Origin: Pseudomonas chlororaphis
GTDB lineage: Bacteria; Pseudomonadota; Gammaproteobacteria; Pseudomonadales; Pseudomonadaceae
DNA: 64,000 bases
Assembly: GCF_001921865.1 (NCBI RefSeq)
Contig: NZ_MSCT01000002.1
Location: forward strand, 186,001-250,000
Reading direction: 5' to 3'
A program made the translations under genes and the position numbers. Every line of letters starts with the position of its first letter. The first letter of the stretch is position 1. This document shows, piece by piece, positions 52,047 to 62,301 of the stretch. The notes below the pieces were generated by a model. That model saw only the letters and a program-made list of their open reading frames with translations, searched no databases and had not been told where the DNA came from.

Positions 52047-53009
52047 TCAACGGTTACCGTCGATCAGGCGGCCCGGGGTATCCGTCGGCAGCGCCGCGTG
52101 TTGCAGCCAGGCCAGGGCGATCGGCCACAACCGGGCCTGGTACTGGCTGCGGAAGAACGCGAAGTGCCCGACCTCCTGCTCGCCGATGTCCGCGGGCTCG
52201 ATGCGCAGGTGGCTGCGCTGGCTGGCGCTGAAGTAATCGAGCAGGCGCTCGATGGCCGGCACAGTGCCGTACGGGTCGTCGCTGATGCTGATGGCCAGCA
52301 ACTGCGCCTCGACCCGGGCGAAGGGCAACGCTGGGTCGCGACGGGCCAACCGGCGGCCGCTGGGGCGGCGTTGATACTGCGCGGTGGGTGTGGCCCAGTC
52401 GCGCACTACGCCGGCGGGGGTGTCTTCCAGCCAGCCCAGGCGCTTGCCGGGGAAGTAGCCGTAAAGCGCCGTCAGCAGAGGCATCAGCACGTGCCATTTG
52501 CCCAGCATTCGCCAGCGGCTGGCTGGTGCGTAGTCGCGCCAGTAGGCGAACTGCGCGCCCACCGTGACCACGCGGCGGATCAACTGTCCGGACGCCCCGA
52601 GGCCCGCCGCGCAGCCGCCGAAGCTGTGCCCGACCACGTCGATGGGCTGGCCGGGAAATTCCCGCTGCGCGCGTTGCAGCATGGCTTCGAAGTCCAGGGA
52701 GCCCCAGTCCGACCAGGAGGCCTTGAGCCTGCGCATCGAGGCCGGCCGCGACTCGCCGATGCCGCGGTAGTCGTAGGTGATGACGTCGAAACCATGGCTG
52801 GACAGGTAGTCGGCAAACCGCGCGTAGTGCCGGCAGCGTACCGACGTGGCGGCATTGATGATCACCACCGGGCGCGCGGGGTCCGGCTCGGCGTGGCGCC
52901 AAGTGAAGCCGCCCAGCATGTAGCCGTCGGCGGCGGGCTCGCGAAAAGCCGTGCCGGTGGTCGCCGCGGGGGCTGCCGGCCGGGCCGCGGCCGGGGACTG
53001 AACCGTCAT
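52047..53009 (-). CDS. Alpha/beta fold hydrolase
   Basis: A 320-residue protein. PVVIINAATSVRCRHYARFA contains the oxyanion region, DVITYDYRGIGESRP follows, and the nucleophile is in IDVVGHSFGGCAAGL. Acid and base candidates are ISISDDPYGTVPAI and EVGHFAFFRSQ. The N-terminal ~25 residues are Ala/Pro-rich. This family is often annotated as serine aminopeptidase S33-like; the substrate is unknown. Monocistronic. Confidence 0.85.
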   Translation of the reverse strand: MTVQSPAAARPAAPAATTGTAFREPAADGYMLGGFTWRHAEPDPARPVVIINAATSVRCRHYARFADYLSSHGFDVITYDYRGIGESRPASMRRLKASWSDWGSLDFEAMLQRAQREFPGQPIDVVGHSFGGCAAGLGASGQLIRRVVTVGAQFAYWRDYAPASRWRMLGKWHVLMPLLTALYGYFPGKRLGWLEDTPAGVVRDWATPTAQYQRRPSGRRLARRDPALPFARVEAQLLAISISDDPYGTVPAIERLLDYFSASQRSHLRIEPADIGEQEVGHFAFFRSQYQARLWPIALAWLQHAALPTDTPGRLIDGNR

Positions 53010-53361
53010 CGCGCGTATTCCTTTTCGGGCTGAAAGGGGGAGTCGATGCTTTTGGATGCAGGCATTAATAACCGCTGCATCCGTGCGCTGGCAATCGCCG
53101 GTAACGACGGGGCCATTAGCTGCTTTTGCTCAAGGCCCCACGCCGAATCGGTCTAAACGGCCTGACATCGGGGCGTACACTGGAATCGCGGCCGGCGAGC
53201 GTGTTGCTCCTGCGCCGGCGTCAGCTTGAGCATCGCTTGCCTGAAACCTGACTGAGCCATTCAAGAGGAAAAGGGGAGACCCGGACGCTACCGCTCTGGG
53301 GCTGGACACGTGATGGTGGCGTCCCATTCAGGGGTTCGCGAAGAACCCGGGAGTGCTCATC
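53010..53361. other. Divergent intergenic region
   Basis: The hydrolase gene reads left and the secreted-protein gene right from this 352-bp stretch. I see no RNA gene, repeat or operator. A ribosome site (GGGAG) lies just before 53362. Confidence 0.5.
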
Positions 53362-53811
53362 ATGAAGTCGTTTTTTTTCTATGTCGGAACAGGCGCGATC
53401 GCGGCACTGCTGTCGCTCGGCGTGCCGGCCGCCACCTTCAGCAACGAACCCATCGACCCGGCAGGCGTGCAGCTGGAGCCACAACAGCAGAATGGCATTG
53501 CCTACGTCGCAGGCGGCATCGGCCTGGACGAGTCGCGGTCGCTTCTGCAGACCAAGGGCTACAACCTGCACATAACCTTTTCCGCGGGACCGGAAAACCA
53601 GTACACCGCGGATGTCGACCTGGTGATCCAGAACCCGCAGGGGCATCAGGTCCTGGCCCTGGACCAGGTGGGACCGATCGTCTTCGTGCAATTGCCGGCC
53701 GGTCGATACCAGGTCGCGGCTACCCGCAACGGCACCACCGAGCGCGGCACGGTGGACATGAAAGTCGCGGGTATCCGCGACCTCAATCTGCATTGGAATG
53801 GCGGTTACTGA
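53362..53811 (+). CDS. Secreted hypothetical protein
   Basis: A 149-residue protein with a signal peptide (SFFFYVGTGAIAALLSLGVP, cleavage near VPAATFS). The mature part is beta-rich: GIAYVAGGIGLDESRSLLQT, DVDLVIQNPQGHQVLALDQV, FVQLPAGRYQVAATRNGTTE, the last like the carboxypeptidase-regulatory or Ig-type fold. GGGAG stands 8 nt before the ATG at 53362. Periplasmic; function unknown. Confidence 0.82.
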   Translation: MKSFFFYVGTGAIAALLSLGVPAATFSNEPIDPAGVQLEPQQQNGIAYVAGGIGLDESRSLLQTKGYNLHITFSAGPENQYTADVDLVIQNPQGHQVLALDQVGPIVFVQLPAGRYQVAATRNGTTERGTVDMKVAGIRDLNLHWNGGY

Positions 53812-53856
53812 ATGAGGGCGGCGCTGCTGAAACCGGCGCCGGTAAATCCCAGGCAA

Positions 53857-53892
53857 TAAAAAACCCCTGAATCTTGCGATTCAGGGGTTTCG
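53857..53892 (-). terminator. Terminator of tRNA-Phe (also usable rightward)
   Basis: A perfect 13-bp stem AAACCCCTGAATC / GATTCAGGGGTTT with A-runs and T-runs at both sides. It ends the tRNA-Phe unit on the minus strand and the secreted-protein gene on the plus strand. Confidence 0.88.
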
Positions 53893-53897
53893 GTATT

Positions 53898-53973
53898 TGG
53901 TGCCCAGAGACGGAATCGAACCGCCGACACGGGGATTTTCAATCCCCTGCTCTACCGACTGAGCTATCTGGGC
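53898..53973 (-). tRNA. tRNA-Phe (anticodon GAA)
   Basis: A 76-nt gene: GCCCAGATAGCTCAGTCGGT at the 5' end, anticodon loop TTGAAAA with GAA, GGTTCGATTCC in the T-arm, encoded CCA. It lies next to yggX-mutY as in other pseudomonads. Confidence 0.95.
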
Positions 53974-54076
53974 AACGGGGCGCATTAAACGGGTTTTTCG
54001 GGGGGGCGTCAAGCAGGTTTTGAAAAAAAGTTTAATTATTACCGCCGCTTACGTTCCCACCCCGATTCGAGGGCAA

Positions 54077-54349
54077 TTATTCGGACGGCGGCACGTAGCC
54101 GTCGGCCTTGGCGTATTCCTCGCCGGAGAAGAACTTGTCCATTTCGCCTTGCAGGTATTTGCGGTCTTCGGCGTTCATCATGTTCAGGCGCTTTTCGTTG
54201 ATCAGCAGGGTCTGGTGTTTCTGCCAATCGGCCCAGGCCTTGGCCGACACATGCTCGAAAATTTCCTGGCCCTTGGCGCCCGGGTACGGCGGACGTTCCA
54301 GGCCCGGCAATTGTTCCTTGTACTTGCGGCACATTACGGTGCGGGTCAT
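54077..54349 (-). CDS. yggX: Oxidative damage protection protein YggX (Fe(II) trafficking)
   Basis: A 90-residue protein of family length. [20 protein letters not shown] holds the conserved Cys; [27 protein letters not shown] read in two parts and [20 protein letters not shown] are signatures. YggX supports Fe-S cluster repair and limits labile iron. It overlaps the mutY stop by ATGA, a conserved coupling of an iron-trafficking protein with an Fe-S enzyme. Confidence 0.95.
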   Translation of the reverse strand: MTRTVMCRKYKEQLPGLERPPYPGAKGQEIFEHVSAKAWADWQKHQTLLINEKRLNMMNAEDRKYLQGEMDKFFSGEEYAKADGYVPPSE

Positions 54350-55413
54350 TGCAATTCTCCTGCGTTCAATACGTCGGCCGCGCGCTTGAGCAGTTTTTTC
54401 ACCGGGGCGGCAAGGCCCAGGCGCGGCGGGGTGGCGAGGTTATACCAGAGCCAGTCGGCCTCGGCGACGTGCAACGCCGACTCTTCGACCTGGATCAGCC
54501 AGGGCTCGATGGCCAGCTGGAAGTGGCTGAAGGTATGCACCAGCCCTGGCAGTTCGTGTTGCCGGCCCAGCTCCAGCGAATGCTGCGCGGCCAGGTGTTG
54601 CAGGTCTGTCAGGTCGTCCAGTTCCGGCAGGCTCCACAAACCGCCCCACAGGCCGCTGGACGGGCGGCGGTAGAGCAGGATGGCGCCTTCCCGGTTGGCC
54701 AGCATCGGCATCAGGGTGCGCTTCTGCGGCACTTCCTTGCGCGGCTTGGGAATCGGGTAGCGGGTTTCCAGGCCCAGCATGTGCGCCTCGCAGCCTCGCT
54801 CCAGCGGGCACAGCAGGCAGCTGGGCTTGGTCCGGGTGCAGAGGGTGGCGCCCAGGTCCATCATCGCCTGGGTGTAGTTGTTTACCCGGGCCTGCGGGGT
54901 GAAACGCTCGGCGGCGGCCCACAGCTGCTTGGCCACCTTGGGTTCGCCCGGGTAGCCCTCTTGCGCGGTGAAGCGTGCCAGCACGCGCTTGACGTTACCG
55001 TCGAGGATCGGCGCGCGCAGGCCCATGCTGATGCTGGCAATGGCGCCGGCGGTGGACAGGCCGATGCCCGGCAGTTCGGTGAGTTTTTCCACGTCGCGAG
55101 GAAACTCGCCGCCATGCTCGGCGACCACGATTTTCGCGGTCTTCTGCAGGTTGCGCGCGCGGGTGTAGTAGCCCAGGCCGGTCCACAGGTGCAGCACTTC
55201 GTCTTCCGGCGCGGCGGCCAGGGCCTCGACCGTCGGCAGCGAGGCCATGAAGCGGTCGAAATAGTTGAGCACGGTGCTGACCTGGGTCTGCTGCAGCATG
55301 ATTTCCGAGACCCACACCCGATATGGGTTGATTCCTTGCTGCCAGGGCAGGTCATGGCGGCCGTGACGGTCGTACCAGTCCAGGACCGCCGGGGCGAACT
55401 GCTCGGCTCTCAT
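54346..55413 (-). CDS. mutY: A/G-specific adenine glycosylase MutY
   Basis: A 355-residue glycosylase. [20 protein letters not shown] is the conserved N-terminus with catalytic Glu; the helix-hairpin-helix is [15 protein letters not shown]; the catalytic Asp lies in [12 protein letters not shown]; the 4Fe-4S loop is [17 protein letters not shown] (C-x6-C-x2-C-x5-C). The C-terminal NUDIX-like domain recognises 8-oxoG. It removes A paired with 8-oxoG. Start ATG at 55413 overlaps the asmA stop. Confidence 0.95.
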   Translation of the reverse strand: MRAEQFAPAVLDWYDRHGRHDLPWQQGINPYRVWVSEIMLQQTQVSTVLNYFDRFMASLPTVEALAAAPEDEVLHLWTGLGYYTRARNLQKTAKIVVAEHGGEFPRDVEKLTELPGIGLSTAGAIASISMGLRAPILDGNVKRVLARFTAQEGYPGEPKVAKQLWAAAERFTPQARVNNYTQAMMDLGATLCTRTKPSCLLCPLERGCEAHMLGLETRYPIPKPRKEVPQKRTLMPMLANREGAILLYRRPSSGLWGGLWSLPELDDLTDLQHLAAQHSLELGRQHELPGLVHTFSHFQLAIEPWLIQVEESALHVAEADWLWYNLATPPRLGLAAPVKKLLKRAADVLNAGELQ

Positions 55414-57638
55414 CGCTTGAACAGCCCCTTGAGCGCGTTTTTCAGTTCCGGGCTGACCTTGTCGCCGAGTTTCTCGTCGAGCTTTTCGCTGAGGCGGTCG
55501 CCGGCCAGCTTGGCCGCGACCTGGCCCAGGCCGTCGCGGTCCAGGCGGCAGGCCTTGGCGCCCAGCTCCAGCGGGCCGCGGCAACGCAACGGCAGCTCGA
55601 TGCCGACAAAGCGTTCGCCGACCTGGCAGGCCGGGTCCGGCATGGCGCTCTGGTCGCCTTCGACGACGATGCCGACGCGGTAGTCCATGCCCAGCACGCG
55701 CAGGTCGATGTCGCCATTGCCGTTGACGCTCATCCCGGGGATTCGCACTTTCAGGTCCGGGTTGCTGGCCACGCCGTTGCGCAGGGTCAGGCTGCCCTTG
55801 AGTTCCTGGAACGGCGTGTCCTTGCCCCGCGGCTCGCTGCTGAGGGTCTTGCGGTTCAGCGTGGCGATGCCCTGGCAGAGTTGCTGTTCGAGGTTGGCGT
55901 TGAGCAGCACGCCGTTGTTGATGACGAAACTGGCGTTGCCGTTGAGGCTGTCGATCAGGGCTTTCTGGCTGTTGCCGCTGCCGCTCAGGTTGCTGTTGAG
56001 CGTGACCAGGCCCTTGACCGGCGGGTTCTGCCCCTGGCTTTCCAGGATGCGTTCCACCGGTACTCGGTTGATCTTGGTCTGCAGGCTCAGCAGCGGTGTT
56101 GGCTGGCGTACGTCGAGGTTGCCGCTGGCGTCGAAGCTGCCGTTGTACAGCTCGCCGCGCAGGCCTTCGAGTTTCAGCAGGCCGCCCTGGCCGCTGGCCT
56201 TGAGCGTGGCGTTCTGGATCGGCAGCTTGTCCAGGGTCAACTGGCCGAAGCTCAGGTCGGCGTCCACGTCCAGCTTGCTCAGGCGTTCCACCGGCAGCAG
56301 GCGCTCGGTGCTCCAGGCGCCCTTGGTCGGTGCATCCGGCAGCGGCGAGTTGCCGGCCCCGGCGATGGCGCTGGCTTCGCTGCTTTGCACTTCGGCCTTG
56401 CGCGCCACGGCGGCGCTGTTGGCCTCGGCGGATTTCGGCGGCAGGTAGCGGTCGACATTGAAGGTGTCGGCCTTGAGCTGGGCGCGGAGCGCTTGCTTGG
56501 CGAAATCCTCGACCGCCAGGCGGCCGCTGAAGCTGCTGTCGTCGAGCTTCAGGTTGATGTTTTCCAGGGCGACGCTGTTCGGCGTGGCGGACAGGCGGCT
56601 GACCAGTTCGACCTTGCTCAGGCTGCCTTCGGCCATGGCCGGCAGGGTCTGGCCGATGCTGTCGACGAACTTGGCCAGGTCGAACTGGGCGATGGAGATT
56701 GCGCCGCTGACCTGCGGGGTCTTGTCCAGGTCGTTGACCTTGAGCTCGCCGAGGGCGCGCAGCTGGTTGAGCGAGAGCTTCAGGCTATTCCATTCGGCGA
56801 CGTTGGCGGCCTTGTCCAGCAACAGCTGGCCCTGGGCGGCGAAAGTCAGGGTCTTGCCTTGCAGCGGATCGCCGGTGGCTTCGCCGGAGAGCTTCATGTC
56901 TTCGAACTGGTAGCGCCTGAGGACGCGGTCGAAACGCAGTTCGCCATTGAGCTCGGTACGCACGCGCACGGCCGGCTGGGTGCTGGCGAGGAAGGCGGTG
57001 AGCTTGACCGGGGTATTGGTCGCTTCGTGGACCGGCCCGGTGCTCAACTGGATGCTTTCGGCGGTGAACTGCTTGCCGCTCTGTTCGTCGTTGTATTCGA
57101 CCCGGGCGTTGTTCACCGTCAGGCTGTCGATATCCAGGCGGATCGGCTGCGCCGGTTTTTCCGCGGCGGCCGTCGTCGTTGGCGTGGTCTTGCCGGTACT
57201 GGTGGCCGGGGTTTGCGCCTGTTTCTCGGCGGGAGCGACCTTGCCGATGTCTTCCCAGTTGCCGTGACCTTCCTTGTTGCGGCTCAGGCGCAGGTTCAGG
57301 CCTTCGACGCGTACGTCGCTCATCTGCACTTCGCGGCGCAGCAGCGGCAGCACGCGGACCGACAAGCCGAGCATCTGCAGGTCGGCGAACGGCTGGGTCG
57401 GGTTGGCCAGGGTGGCGACGCTGGCTTCGTGCAGTTCCAGGCCGAGCCAGGGGAACAGGCTCCAGCCGATATCGCCATTGAGCGTCAGCTCGATGTGGGC
57501 CTTGTCGCGGGCAATCTGGCGAATTTCTTCTTTGTAGTCGTTGGGATCGAACAGGTGAGTCAGGGCGAAACCCAGAGCCACGATGATCAGCAACAGCCCC
57601 AGAAGTACCAGACCCAGGATTTTGCCGAACGCTTTCAT
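55410..57638 (-). CDS. AsmA family protein
   Basis: A 742-residue envelope protein. An N-terminal membrane anchor (ILGLVLLGLLLIIVALGFAL) is followed by the AsmA N-domain (DIGWSLFPWLGLELHEASVA) and a long beta-rich body (LTVNNARVEYNDEQSGKQFT; FSGRLAVEDFAKQALRAQLK), ending in VELGAKACRLDRDGLGQVAA-like AsmA C-terminal sequence. AsmA-like proteins span the periplasm and are linked to phospholipid transport and outer-membrane assembly. First gene of the asmA-mutY-yggX unit. Confidence 0.92.
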   Translation of the reverse strand: MKAFGKILGLVLLGLLLIIVALGFALTHLFDPNDYKEEIRQIARDKAHIELTLNGDIGWSLFPWLGLELHEASVATLANPTQPFADLQMLGLSVRVLPLLRREVQMSDVRVEGLNLRLSRNKEGHGNWEDIGKVAPAEKQAQTPATSTGKTTPTTTAAAEKPAQPIRLDIDSLTVNNARVEYNDEQSGKQFTAESIQLSTGPVHEATNTPVKLTAFLASTQPAVRVRTELNGELRFDRVLRRYQFEDMKLSGEATGDPLQGKTLTFAAQGQLLLDKAANVAEWNSLKLSLNQLRALGELKVNDLDKTPQVSGAISIAQFDLAKFVDSIGQTLPAMAEGSLSKVELVSRLSATPNSVALENINLKLDDSSFSGRLAVEDFAKQALRAQLKADTFNVDRYLPPKSAEANSAAVARKAEVQSSEASAIAGAGNSPLPDAPTKGAWSTERLLPVERLSKLDVDADLSFGQLTLDKLPIQNATLKASGQGGLLKLEGLRGELYNGSFDASGNLDVRQPTPLLSLQTKINRVPVERILESQGQNPPVKGLVTLNSNLSGSGNSQKALIDSLNGNASFVINNGVLLNANLEQQLCQGIATLNRKTLSSEPRGKDTPFQELKGSLTLRNGVASNPDLKVRIPGMSVNGNGDIDLRVLGMDYRVGIVVEGDQSAMPDPACQVGERFVGIELPLRCRGPLELGAKACRLDRDGLGQVAAKLAGDRLSEKLDEKLGDKVSPELKNALKGLFKR

Positions 57639-58066
57639 GGGCGAGTCCTTGTAGTGTCGAATTCGAATTTAGCCGGGGAGTATAACGCCCCGGGCCTGAC
57701 GACTGGTCACCGTTCGCTCTGGAGGACCCAGGGTTGGCAGGAACCGTCTGCAGTTGAGGCGCCAGGCTTGCCGGCGATGGGCATCAAGCGTTGGGTTGGA
57801 CAGGACGCTGCGCAGGCAAAGGCTGGATCCTACACGGACTCAATCATGGGTTTTTCGGGTTTTCGGTACAGATGAATCGGAAAAAGGTGATAGCAGTTTG
57901 ATTTTTCTGTCACGGGCAAATGGTAATCTCTCGCAGTTCTTCTGCCCTTCTGCGACGAAAAGTCGCACTCTATGGAGCTTCACCCGACAAAATGGCCACG
58001 TCTGCGTGCAAAGGTCATGGGTGAAGAGTGGCCGACGAATAATTCCAATAATTGGGGGAAACATTC
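57639..58066. other. Divergent intergenic region
   Basis: asmA reads left, the MFS gene right. The stretch 57870-57960 is AT-richer and may hold the MFS promoter; GGGGGA lies before 58067. A small antisense frame at 57840-58064 has no support. Confidence 0.5.
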
Positions 58067-59728
58067 ATGAGCACTAGCACCGAGGCGGGCGCCGCTGCCG
58101 CCCAGCCAGCGTTCTTGTCCAAAGAACGCATCATCGCCAAGCCCGGTTTCAACCGTTGGCTGGTTCCACCGGCCGCCCTGGCCATCCACCTGTGCATCGG
58201 CATGGCCTACGGCTTCTCGGTGTTCTGGTTGCCGCTGTCCAAGGCGCTGGGCGTCAGCGCTCCGGTGGCTTGCGCCCCGGACATGAGCTTTATCGCGCAG
58301 GTCTTTTCGTCCCAGTGCGACTGGCCGATCTCCATGCTCGGCTGGATCTACACCCTGTTCTTCATCTTCCTGGGCTGCTCCGCGGCGATCTGGGGCGGCT
58401 GGCTGGAACATGCCGGCCCGCGCAAGGCCGGCGTGGTGTCGGCGCTGTGCTGGTGCGGCGGCCTGCTGATCTCGGCGCTGGGTATCTATACCCACCAGAT
58501 CTGGCTGATGTGGCTCGGTTCCGGAGTGATCGGCGGTATCGGCCTGGGCCTGGGCTATATCTCGCCGGTGTCGACCCTGATCAAGTGGTTCCCGGACAAG
58601 CGCGGCATGGCGACCGGCATGGCGATCATGGGTTTCGGCGGCGGGGCAATGGTCGGTGCGCCGCTGGCGGCCGCGCTGATGAGCCACTTCGCTTCGCCTA
58701 CCGGCGTCGGCGTGTGGCAGAGCTTCCTGGTGATGGCGGCGATCTACTTCGTGTTCATGATCGGCGGCGCACTGTCGTACCGCGTGCCGCCGACCGGCTG
58801 GAAGCCCGAGGGCTGGACCCCGCCGGCGAAAAAGACCGCGAACGCGATGATCACCCACCGTCACGTGCATGTGAACGTGGCCTGGAAAACCCCGCAGTTC
58901 GCCCTGGTGTGGCTGGTGCTGTGCCTGAACGTGTCCGCCGGTATCGGCATCCTCGGCATGGCTTCGCCGCTGTTGCAGGAAGTCTTCGCCGGTAAGTTGC
59001 TTGGCAACGACCTGGCCTTCGGTCAGCTGGACGCCACGCAACTGGCTTCGATCGCGGCCATCGCGGCGGGCTTCACCGGCTTGCTGAGCCTGTTCAACAT
59101 CGGCGGTCGTTTCTTCTGGGCGTCGTTCTCCGACTACCTGGGCCGCAAGAACACCTACTTCGTGTTCTTCGCCCTGGGCTTTGCCCTGTACGCGCTGATC
59201 CCGAACCTGGGGCACCTGGGCAACGTCGCGCTGTTCGTGGCGGCGTTCTGCATCATCCTGTCGATGTACGGCGGTGGTTTCGCCACGGTCCCGGCCTACC
59301 TGGCGGACCTGTTCGGCACGCAGATGGTGGGGGCGATCCACGGTCGCCTGCTGACCGCCTGGGCCGCGGCGGGCGTACTCGGCCCGGTGCTGGTGAACTA
59401 CCTGCGCGAGTACCAGTTGAGCATCGGCGTCGAGCGCGCCGCGGCCTACGACATCACCCTGTACATCCTCGCCGGCCTGCTGGTGCTGGGCTTCCTGTGC
59501 AACCTGCTGGTGCGCCCGGTGGCCGACAAGTACTTCATGACCGACGCCGAACTGGCCGCGGAACAAGCGCTGGGCCATGACAAGGGCACCGACAGCAGCA
59601 CCGTGCTGGAGTGGAAAGCCTCGTCCGGCAGCGTGCCGCTGGCCGTCGCCGCGTGGCTGGCGGTGGGCATTCCGCTGGCGTGGGGCGTGTGGGTGACCCT
59701 GCAGAAGACGGCGGTGTTGTTCCACTAA
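58067..59728 (+). CDS. OFA family MFS transporter (oxalate/formate antiporter-like)
   Basis: A 553-residue membrane protein with 12 or more helices. LCIGMAYGFSVFWLPLSKAL, GFGGGAMVGAPLAAALMSHF, FASPTGVGVWQSF, NIGGRFFWASFSDYLGRKNT and GGGFATVPAYLADLFGTQMV are OFA patterns. The protein is longer than OxlT (about 420 aa) by an insertion near residues 65-90 (CAPDMSFIAQVFSSQCDWPI) and a C-terminal extension with an extra helix. Relatives are annotated as monocarboxylate or oxalate/formate carriers; substrate uncertain. Confidence 0.88.
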   Translation: MSTSTEAGAAAAQPAFLSKERIIAKPGFNRWLVPPAALAIHLCIGMAYGFSVFWLPLSKALGVSAPVACAPDMSFIAQVFSSQCDWPISMLGWIYTLFFIFLGCSAAIWGGWLEHAGPRKAGVVSALCWCGGLLISALGIYTHQIWLMWLGSGVIGGIGLGLGYISPVSTLIKWFPDKRGMATGMAIMGFGGGAMVGAPLAAALMSHFASPTGVGVWQSFLVMAAIYFVFMIGGALSYRVPPTGWKPEGWTPPAKKTANAMITHRHVHVNVAWKTPQFALVWLVLCLNVSAGIGILGMASPLLQEVFAGKLLGNDLAFGQLDATQLASIAAIAAGFTGLLSLFNIGGRFFWASFSDYLGRKNTYFVFFALGFALYALIPNLGHLGNVALFVAAFCIILSMYGGGFATVPAYLADLFGTQMVGAIHGRLLTAWAAAGVLGPVLVNYLREYQLSIGVERAAAYDITLYILAGLLVLGFLCNLLVRPVADKYFMTDAELAAEQALGHDKGTDSSTVLEWKASSGSVPLAVAAWLAVGIPLAWGVWVTLQKTAVLFH

Positions 59729-59738
59729 GCAGCATTCC

Positions 59739-59880
59739 TGTAGGAGTGAGCAAGCTCGCTCCTACAGGGGGCTCTGTGTAGCCGCTGCCGCAGGCTGCGA
59801 TAAAGTCCGCAGGACCTTCAGCGATTTCAGGATCGCCACGGCCGTTCCGGCCGATCGCAGCCTTCGGCAGCGGCTACAGG
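59739..59880. repeat. Two REP-type elements
   Basis: First, CTGTAGGAGTGAGCAAGCTC with GCTCCTACAG (59739-59768), a single REP. Second, GTAGCCGCTGCCGCAGGCTG (59777) paired with GCAGCCTTCGGCAGCGGCTA (ending 59879), a REPIN of the other class. They fill the 293-bp gap between the MFS gene and hisB. Confidence 0.88.
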
Positions 59881-60022
59881 TTTCATATTGCTTGTCATGA
59901 CAGGTATGGCCCCGGATATAGGGGTTCGCGCCCGTCAGGATATTGTCCTGCGTGTTTCTGTTTAGCCGCCGTCAGGCCTATAATGTTCGCCTTTTTCGCC
60001 CAATGATTTTGCGGAGCTGGTG

Positions 60023-60616
60023 ATGGCCGAACGTAAGGCGTCCGTCGAGCGCGACACTCTGGAAACCCAGATCAAAGCCTCGATCAACCTGGATGGCACC
60101 GGAAAGGCCCGATTCGATATCGGGGTTCCCTTCCTTGAACACATGCTGGACCAGATCGCCCGGCACGGGCTGATCGACCTGGATATCGAAAGCAAGGGCG
60201 ACCTGCATATCGACGACCACCACACCGTGGAAGACGTCGGTATCACCCTCGGCCAGGCCTTCGCCAAAGCCATCGGTGACAAGAAGGGCATCCGTCGCTA
60301 CGGCCACGCCTACGTGCCGCTCGACGAAGCGCTGTCGCGCGTGGTGATCGACTTCTCCGGTCGCCCGGGCCTGCAGATGCACGTGCCGTACACCCGCGCC
60401 ACCGTTGGCGGCTTCGATGTCGACCTGTTCCAGGAATTCTTCCAGGGCTTCGTCAACCACGCGCTGGTCAGCCTGCATATCGACAACCTGCGTGGCACCA
60501 ACACCCACCACCAGATCGAAACCGTGTTCAAGGCTTTCGGCCGCGCGCTGCGCATGGCCGTGGAGCTGGACGAGCGCATGGCCGGCCAGATGCCTTCGAC
60601 CAAGGGCGTCCTGTAA
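60023..60616 (+). CDS. hisB: Imidazoleglycerol-phosphate dehydratase HisB
   Basis: A 197-residue monofunctional enzyme (no phosphatase domain). Manganese-binding motifs are [25 protein letters not shown] in the form [13 protein letters not shown], and [16 protein letters not shown]. It catalyses the sixth step of histidine biosynthesis. GGAG precedes the ATG at 60023 (a GTG at 60020 is less likely). First gene of hisB-hisH-DUF2164-hisA-hisF; it overlaps hisH by TAATG. Confidence 0.96.
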   Translation: MAERKASVERDTLETQIKASINLDGTGKARFDIGVPFLEHMLDQIARHGLIDLDIESKGDLHIDDHHTVEDVGITLGQAFAKAIGDKKGIRRYGHAYVPLDEALSRVVIDFSGRPGLQMHVPYTRATVGGFDVDLFQEFFQGFVNHALVSLHIDNLRGTNTHHQIETVFKAFGRALRMAVELDERMAGQMPSTKGVL

Positions 60617-61254
60617 TGCAGACAGTCGCGGTTATCGATTACGGCATGGGCAACCTGCACTCGGTGGCCAAGGCCCTCGAGCATGTCGGTGCCGGCAAGG
60701 TGCTGATCACCAGCGATGCCAGCGTGATTCGCGAAGCCGACCGGGTGGTGTTTCCCGGCGTCGGCGCGATTCGCGACTGCATGGCGGAGATCCGTCGCCT
60801 GGGTTTCGACGCGCTGGTGCGTGAAGTCAGCCAGGACCGTCCGTTCCTCGGCATCTGCGTGGGCATGCAGGCCTTGCTCGACCGCAGCGAAGAAAACGAC
60901 GGCGTCGACTGCATCGGCCTGTTCCCCGGCCAGGTGAAGTTCTTCGGCAAGGGCCTGGTCGAGGACGGCGAACACCTGAAAGTCCCGCACATGGGCTGGA
61001 ACGAAGTGCAACAGACGGTGAGCCATCCGTTGTGGCACAACATCCCGGACCTGGCGCGTTTCTATTTCGTGCACAGCTACTACATCGCCGCCGGCAATGC
61101 GCGGCAAGTAGTCGGCAGCGGTCATTACGGCGTCGATTTCGCCGCGGCGCTGGCCGAAGGTTCGCGCTTCGCCGTGCAGTTCCACCCGGAGAAAAGCCAC
61201 ACCCATGGCCTGCAGTTGCTGCAGAACTTCGCGGCGTGGGACGGGCGCTGGTAA
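60616..61254 (+). CDS. hisH: Imidazole glycerol phosphate synthase glutaminase subunit HisH
   Basis: A 212-residue class I glutamine amidotransferase. Nucleophile Cys is in [12 protein letters not shown]; the His and Glu of the triad are in [34 protein letters not shown] is the typical start. It delivers ammonia to HisF. It ends directly against the DUF2164 gene. Confidence 0.96.
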   Translation: MQTVAVIDYGMGNLHSVAKALEHVGAGKVLITSDASVIREADRVVFPGVGAIRDCMAEIRRLGFDALVREVSQDRPFLGICVGMQALLDRSEENDGVDCIGLFPGQVKFFGKGLVEDGEHLKVPHMGWNEVQQTVSHPLWHNIPDLARFYFVHSYYIAAGNARQVVGSGHYGVDFAAALAEGSRFAVQFHPEKSHTHGLQLLQNFAAWDGRW

Positions 61255-61512
61255 ATGGCGGTCAAGAAGAAGGCGCCGATCCTGACCCTCACTCCCGAGC
61301 AGGAGAGCGAGGCCAACCGCAAGATCCAGCGTTTCATGGAAGATCGTTTCGAGCTCGACCTGGGCTCGTTCGAGGCGGCCGAGATCCTTGAACTCTTTAC
61401 CCGCGAAATTGCTCCGCACTATTACAACAGGGCGATTTTCGATGTGCAGGCCCAGCTCAAAGAGCGGTTCGAAAGCATCGAAAGCGACCTGTGGGCGCTC
61501 GAGAAAAACTGA
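61255..61512 (+). CDS. DUF2164 family protein
   Basis: An 85-residue protein starting right after the hisH stop (TAAATG). LTPEQESEANRKIQRFMEDR, FELDLGSFEAAEILELFTRE and HYYNRAIFDVQAQLKERFES are DUF2164 features. The function is unknown. Its fixed place inside the his operon of Pseudomonas suggests co-expression, not necessarily a histidine role. Confidence 0.92.
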   Translation: MAVKKKAPILTLTPEQESEANRKIQRFMEDRFELDLGSFEAAEILELFTREIAPHYYNRAIFDVQAQLKERFESIESDLWALEKN

Positions 61513-61554
61513 TTCCCGAGCCAAGCTGAACAATCGAATTTGAAGGTTTTCCAG

Positions 61555-62292
61555 ATGCTGATTATCCCCGCTATCGATCTTAAAGACGGTGCCTGTGTAC
61601 GTCTGCGCCAGGGCCGCATGGAAGATTCCACGGTGTTCTCCGATGACCCGGTGAGCATGGCTGCCAAGTGGGTGGAGGGCGGTTGCCGCCGTCTGCATCT
61701 GGTCGACCTGAACGGCGCCTTCGAAGGCCAGCCGGTCAATGGCGAAGTGGTCACCGCCATCGCCAAGCGCTATCCGAACCTGCCGATCCAGATCGGCGGC
61801 GGTATCCGTTCCCTGGAAACCATCGAACACTATGTCAAGGCCGGCGTGAGCTACGTGATCATCGGCACCAAGGCGGTGAAAGAGCCTGAGTTCGTCGCCG
61901 AGGCCTGTCGCGCCTTTCCGGGCAAGGTCATCGTCGGCCTGGACGCCAAGGACGGTTTCGTCGCCACCGACGGCTGGGCTGAGGTCAGCTCGGTGCAGGT
62001 CATCGACCTGGCCAAGCGTTTCGAGGCCGACGGCGTGTCCGCCATCGTTTATACCGATATCGCCAAAGACGGCATGATGCAGGGCTGCAACGTGCCCTTC
62101 ACCGCCGCCCTGGCCGCCGCCACCAAGATCCCGGTGATCGCCTCCGGCGGCATCCACAACCTGGGCGACATCAAGGCCCTGCTGGACGCCAAGGCCCCGG
62201 GGATCATCGGCGCCATTACCGGCCGGGCGATCTACGAAGGCACCCTCGACGTCGCCGAGGCGCAAGCCTTCTGCGACTCCTACCAAGGCTGA
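61555..62292 (+). CDS. hisA: Phosphoribosylformimino-AICAR ribotide isomerase HisA
   Basis: A 245-residue TIM barrel. Catalytic Asp 8 lies in [15 protein letters not shown] and the second in [16 protein letters not shown]. Phosphate loops are [13 protein letters not shown] and [12 protein letters not shown]. It isomerises ProFAR to PRFAR. GAAGG lies before the ATG at 61555; the frame also allows MKVFQM at 61540. Confidence 0.96.
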   Translation: MLIIPAIDLKDGACVRLRQGRMEDSTVFSDDPVSMAAKWVEGGCRRLHLVDLNGAFEGQPVNGEVVTAIAKRYPNLPIQIGGGIRSLETIEHYVKAGVSYVIIGTKAVKEPEFVAEACRAFPGKVIVGLDAKDGFVATDGWAEVSSVQVIDLAKRFEADGVSAIVYTDIAKDGMMQGCNVPFTAALAAATKIPVIASGGIHNLGDIKALLDAKAPGIIGAITGRAIYEGTLDVAEAQAFCDSYQG

Positions 62293-62301
62293 GGACTCAC
62301 C

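Noticed and set aside
57840..58064. A 74-codon minus-strand frame upstream of the MFS gene
   Set aside because: Lies across the promoter and ribosome site of the MFS gene and shows no protein-like pattern.
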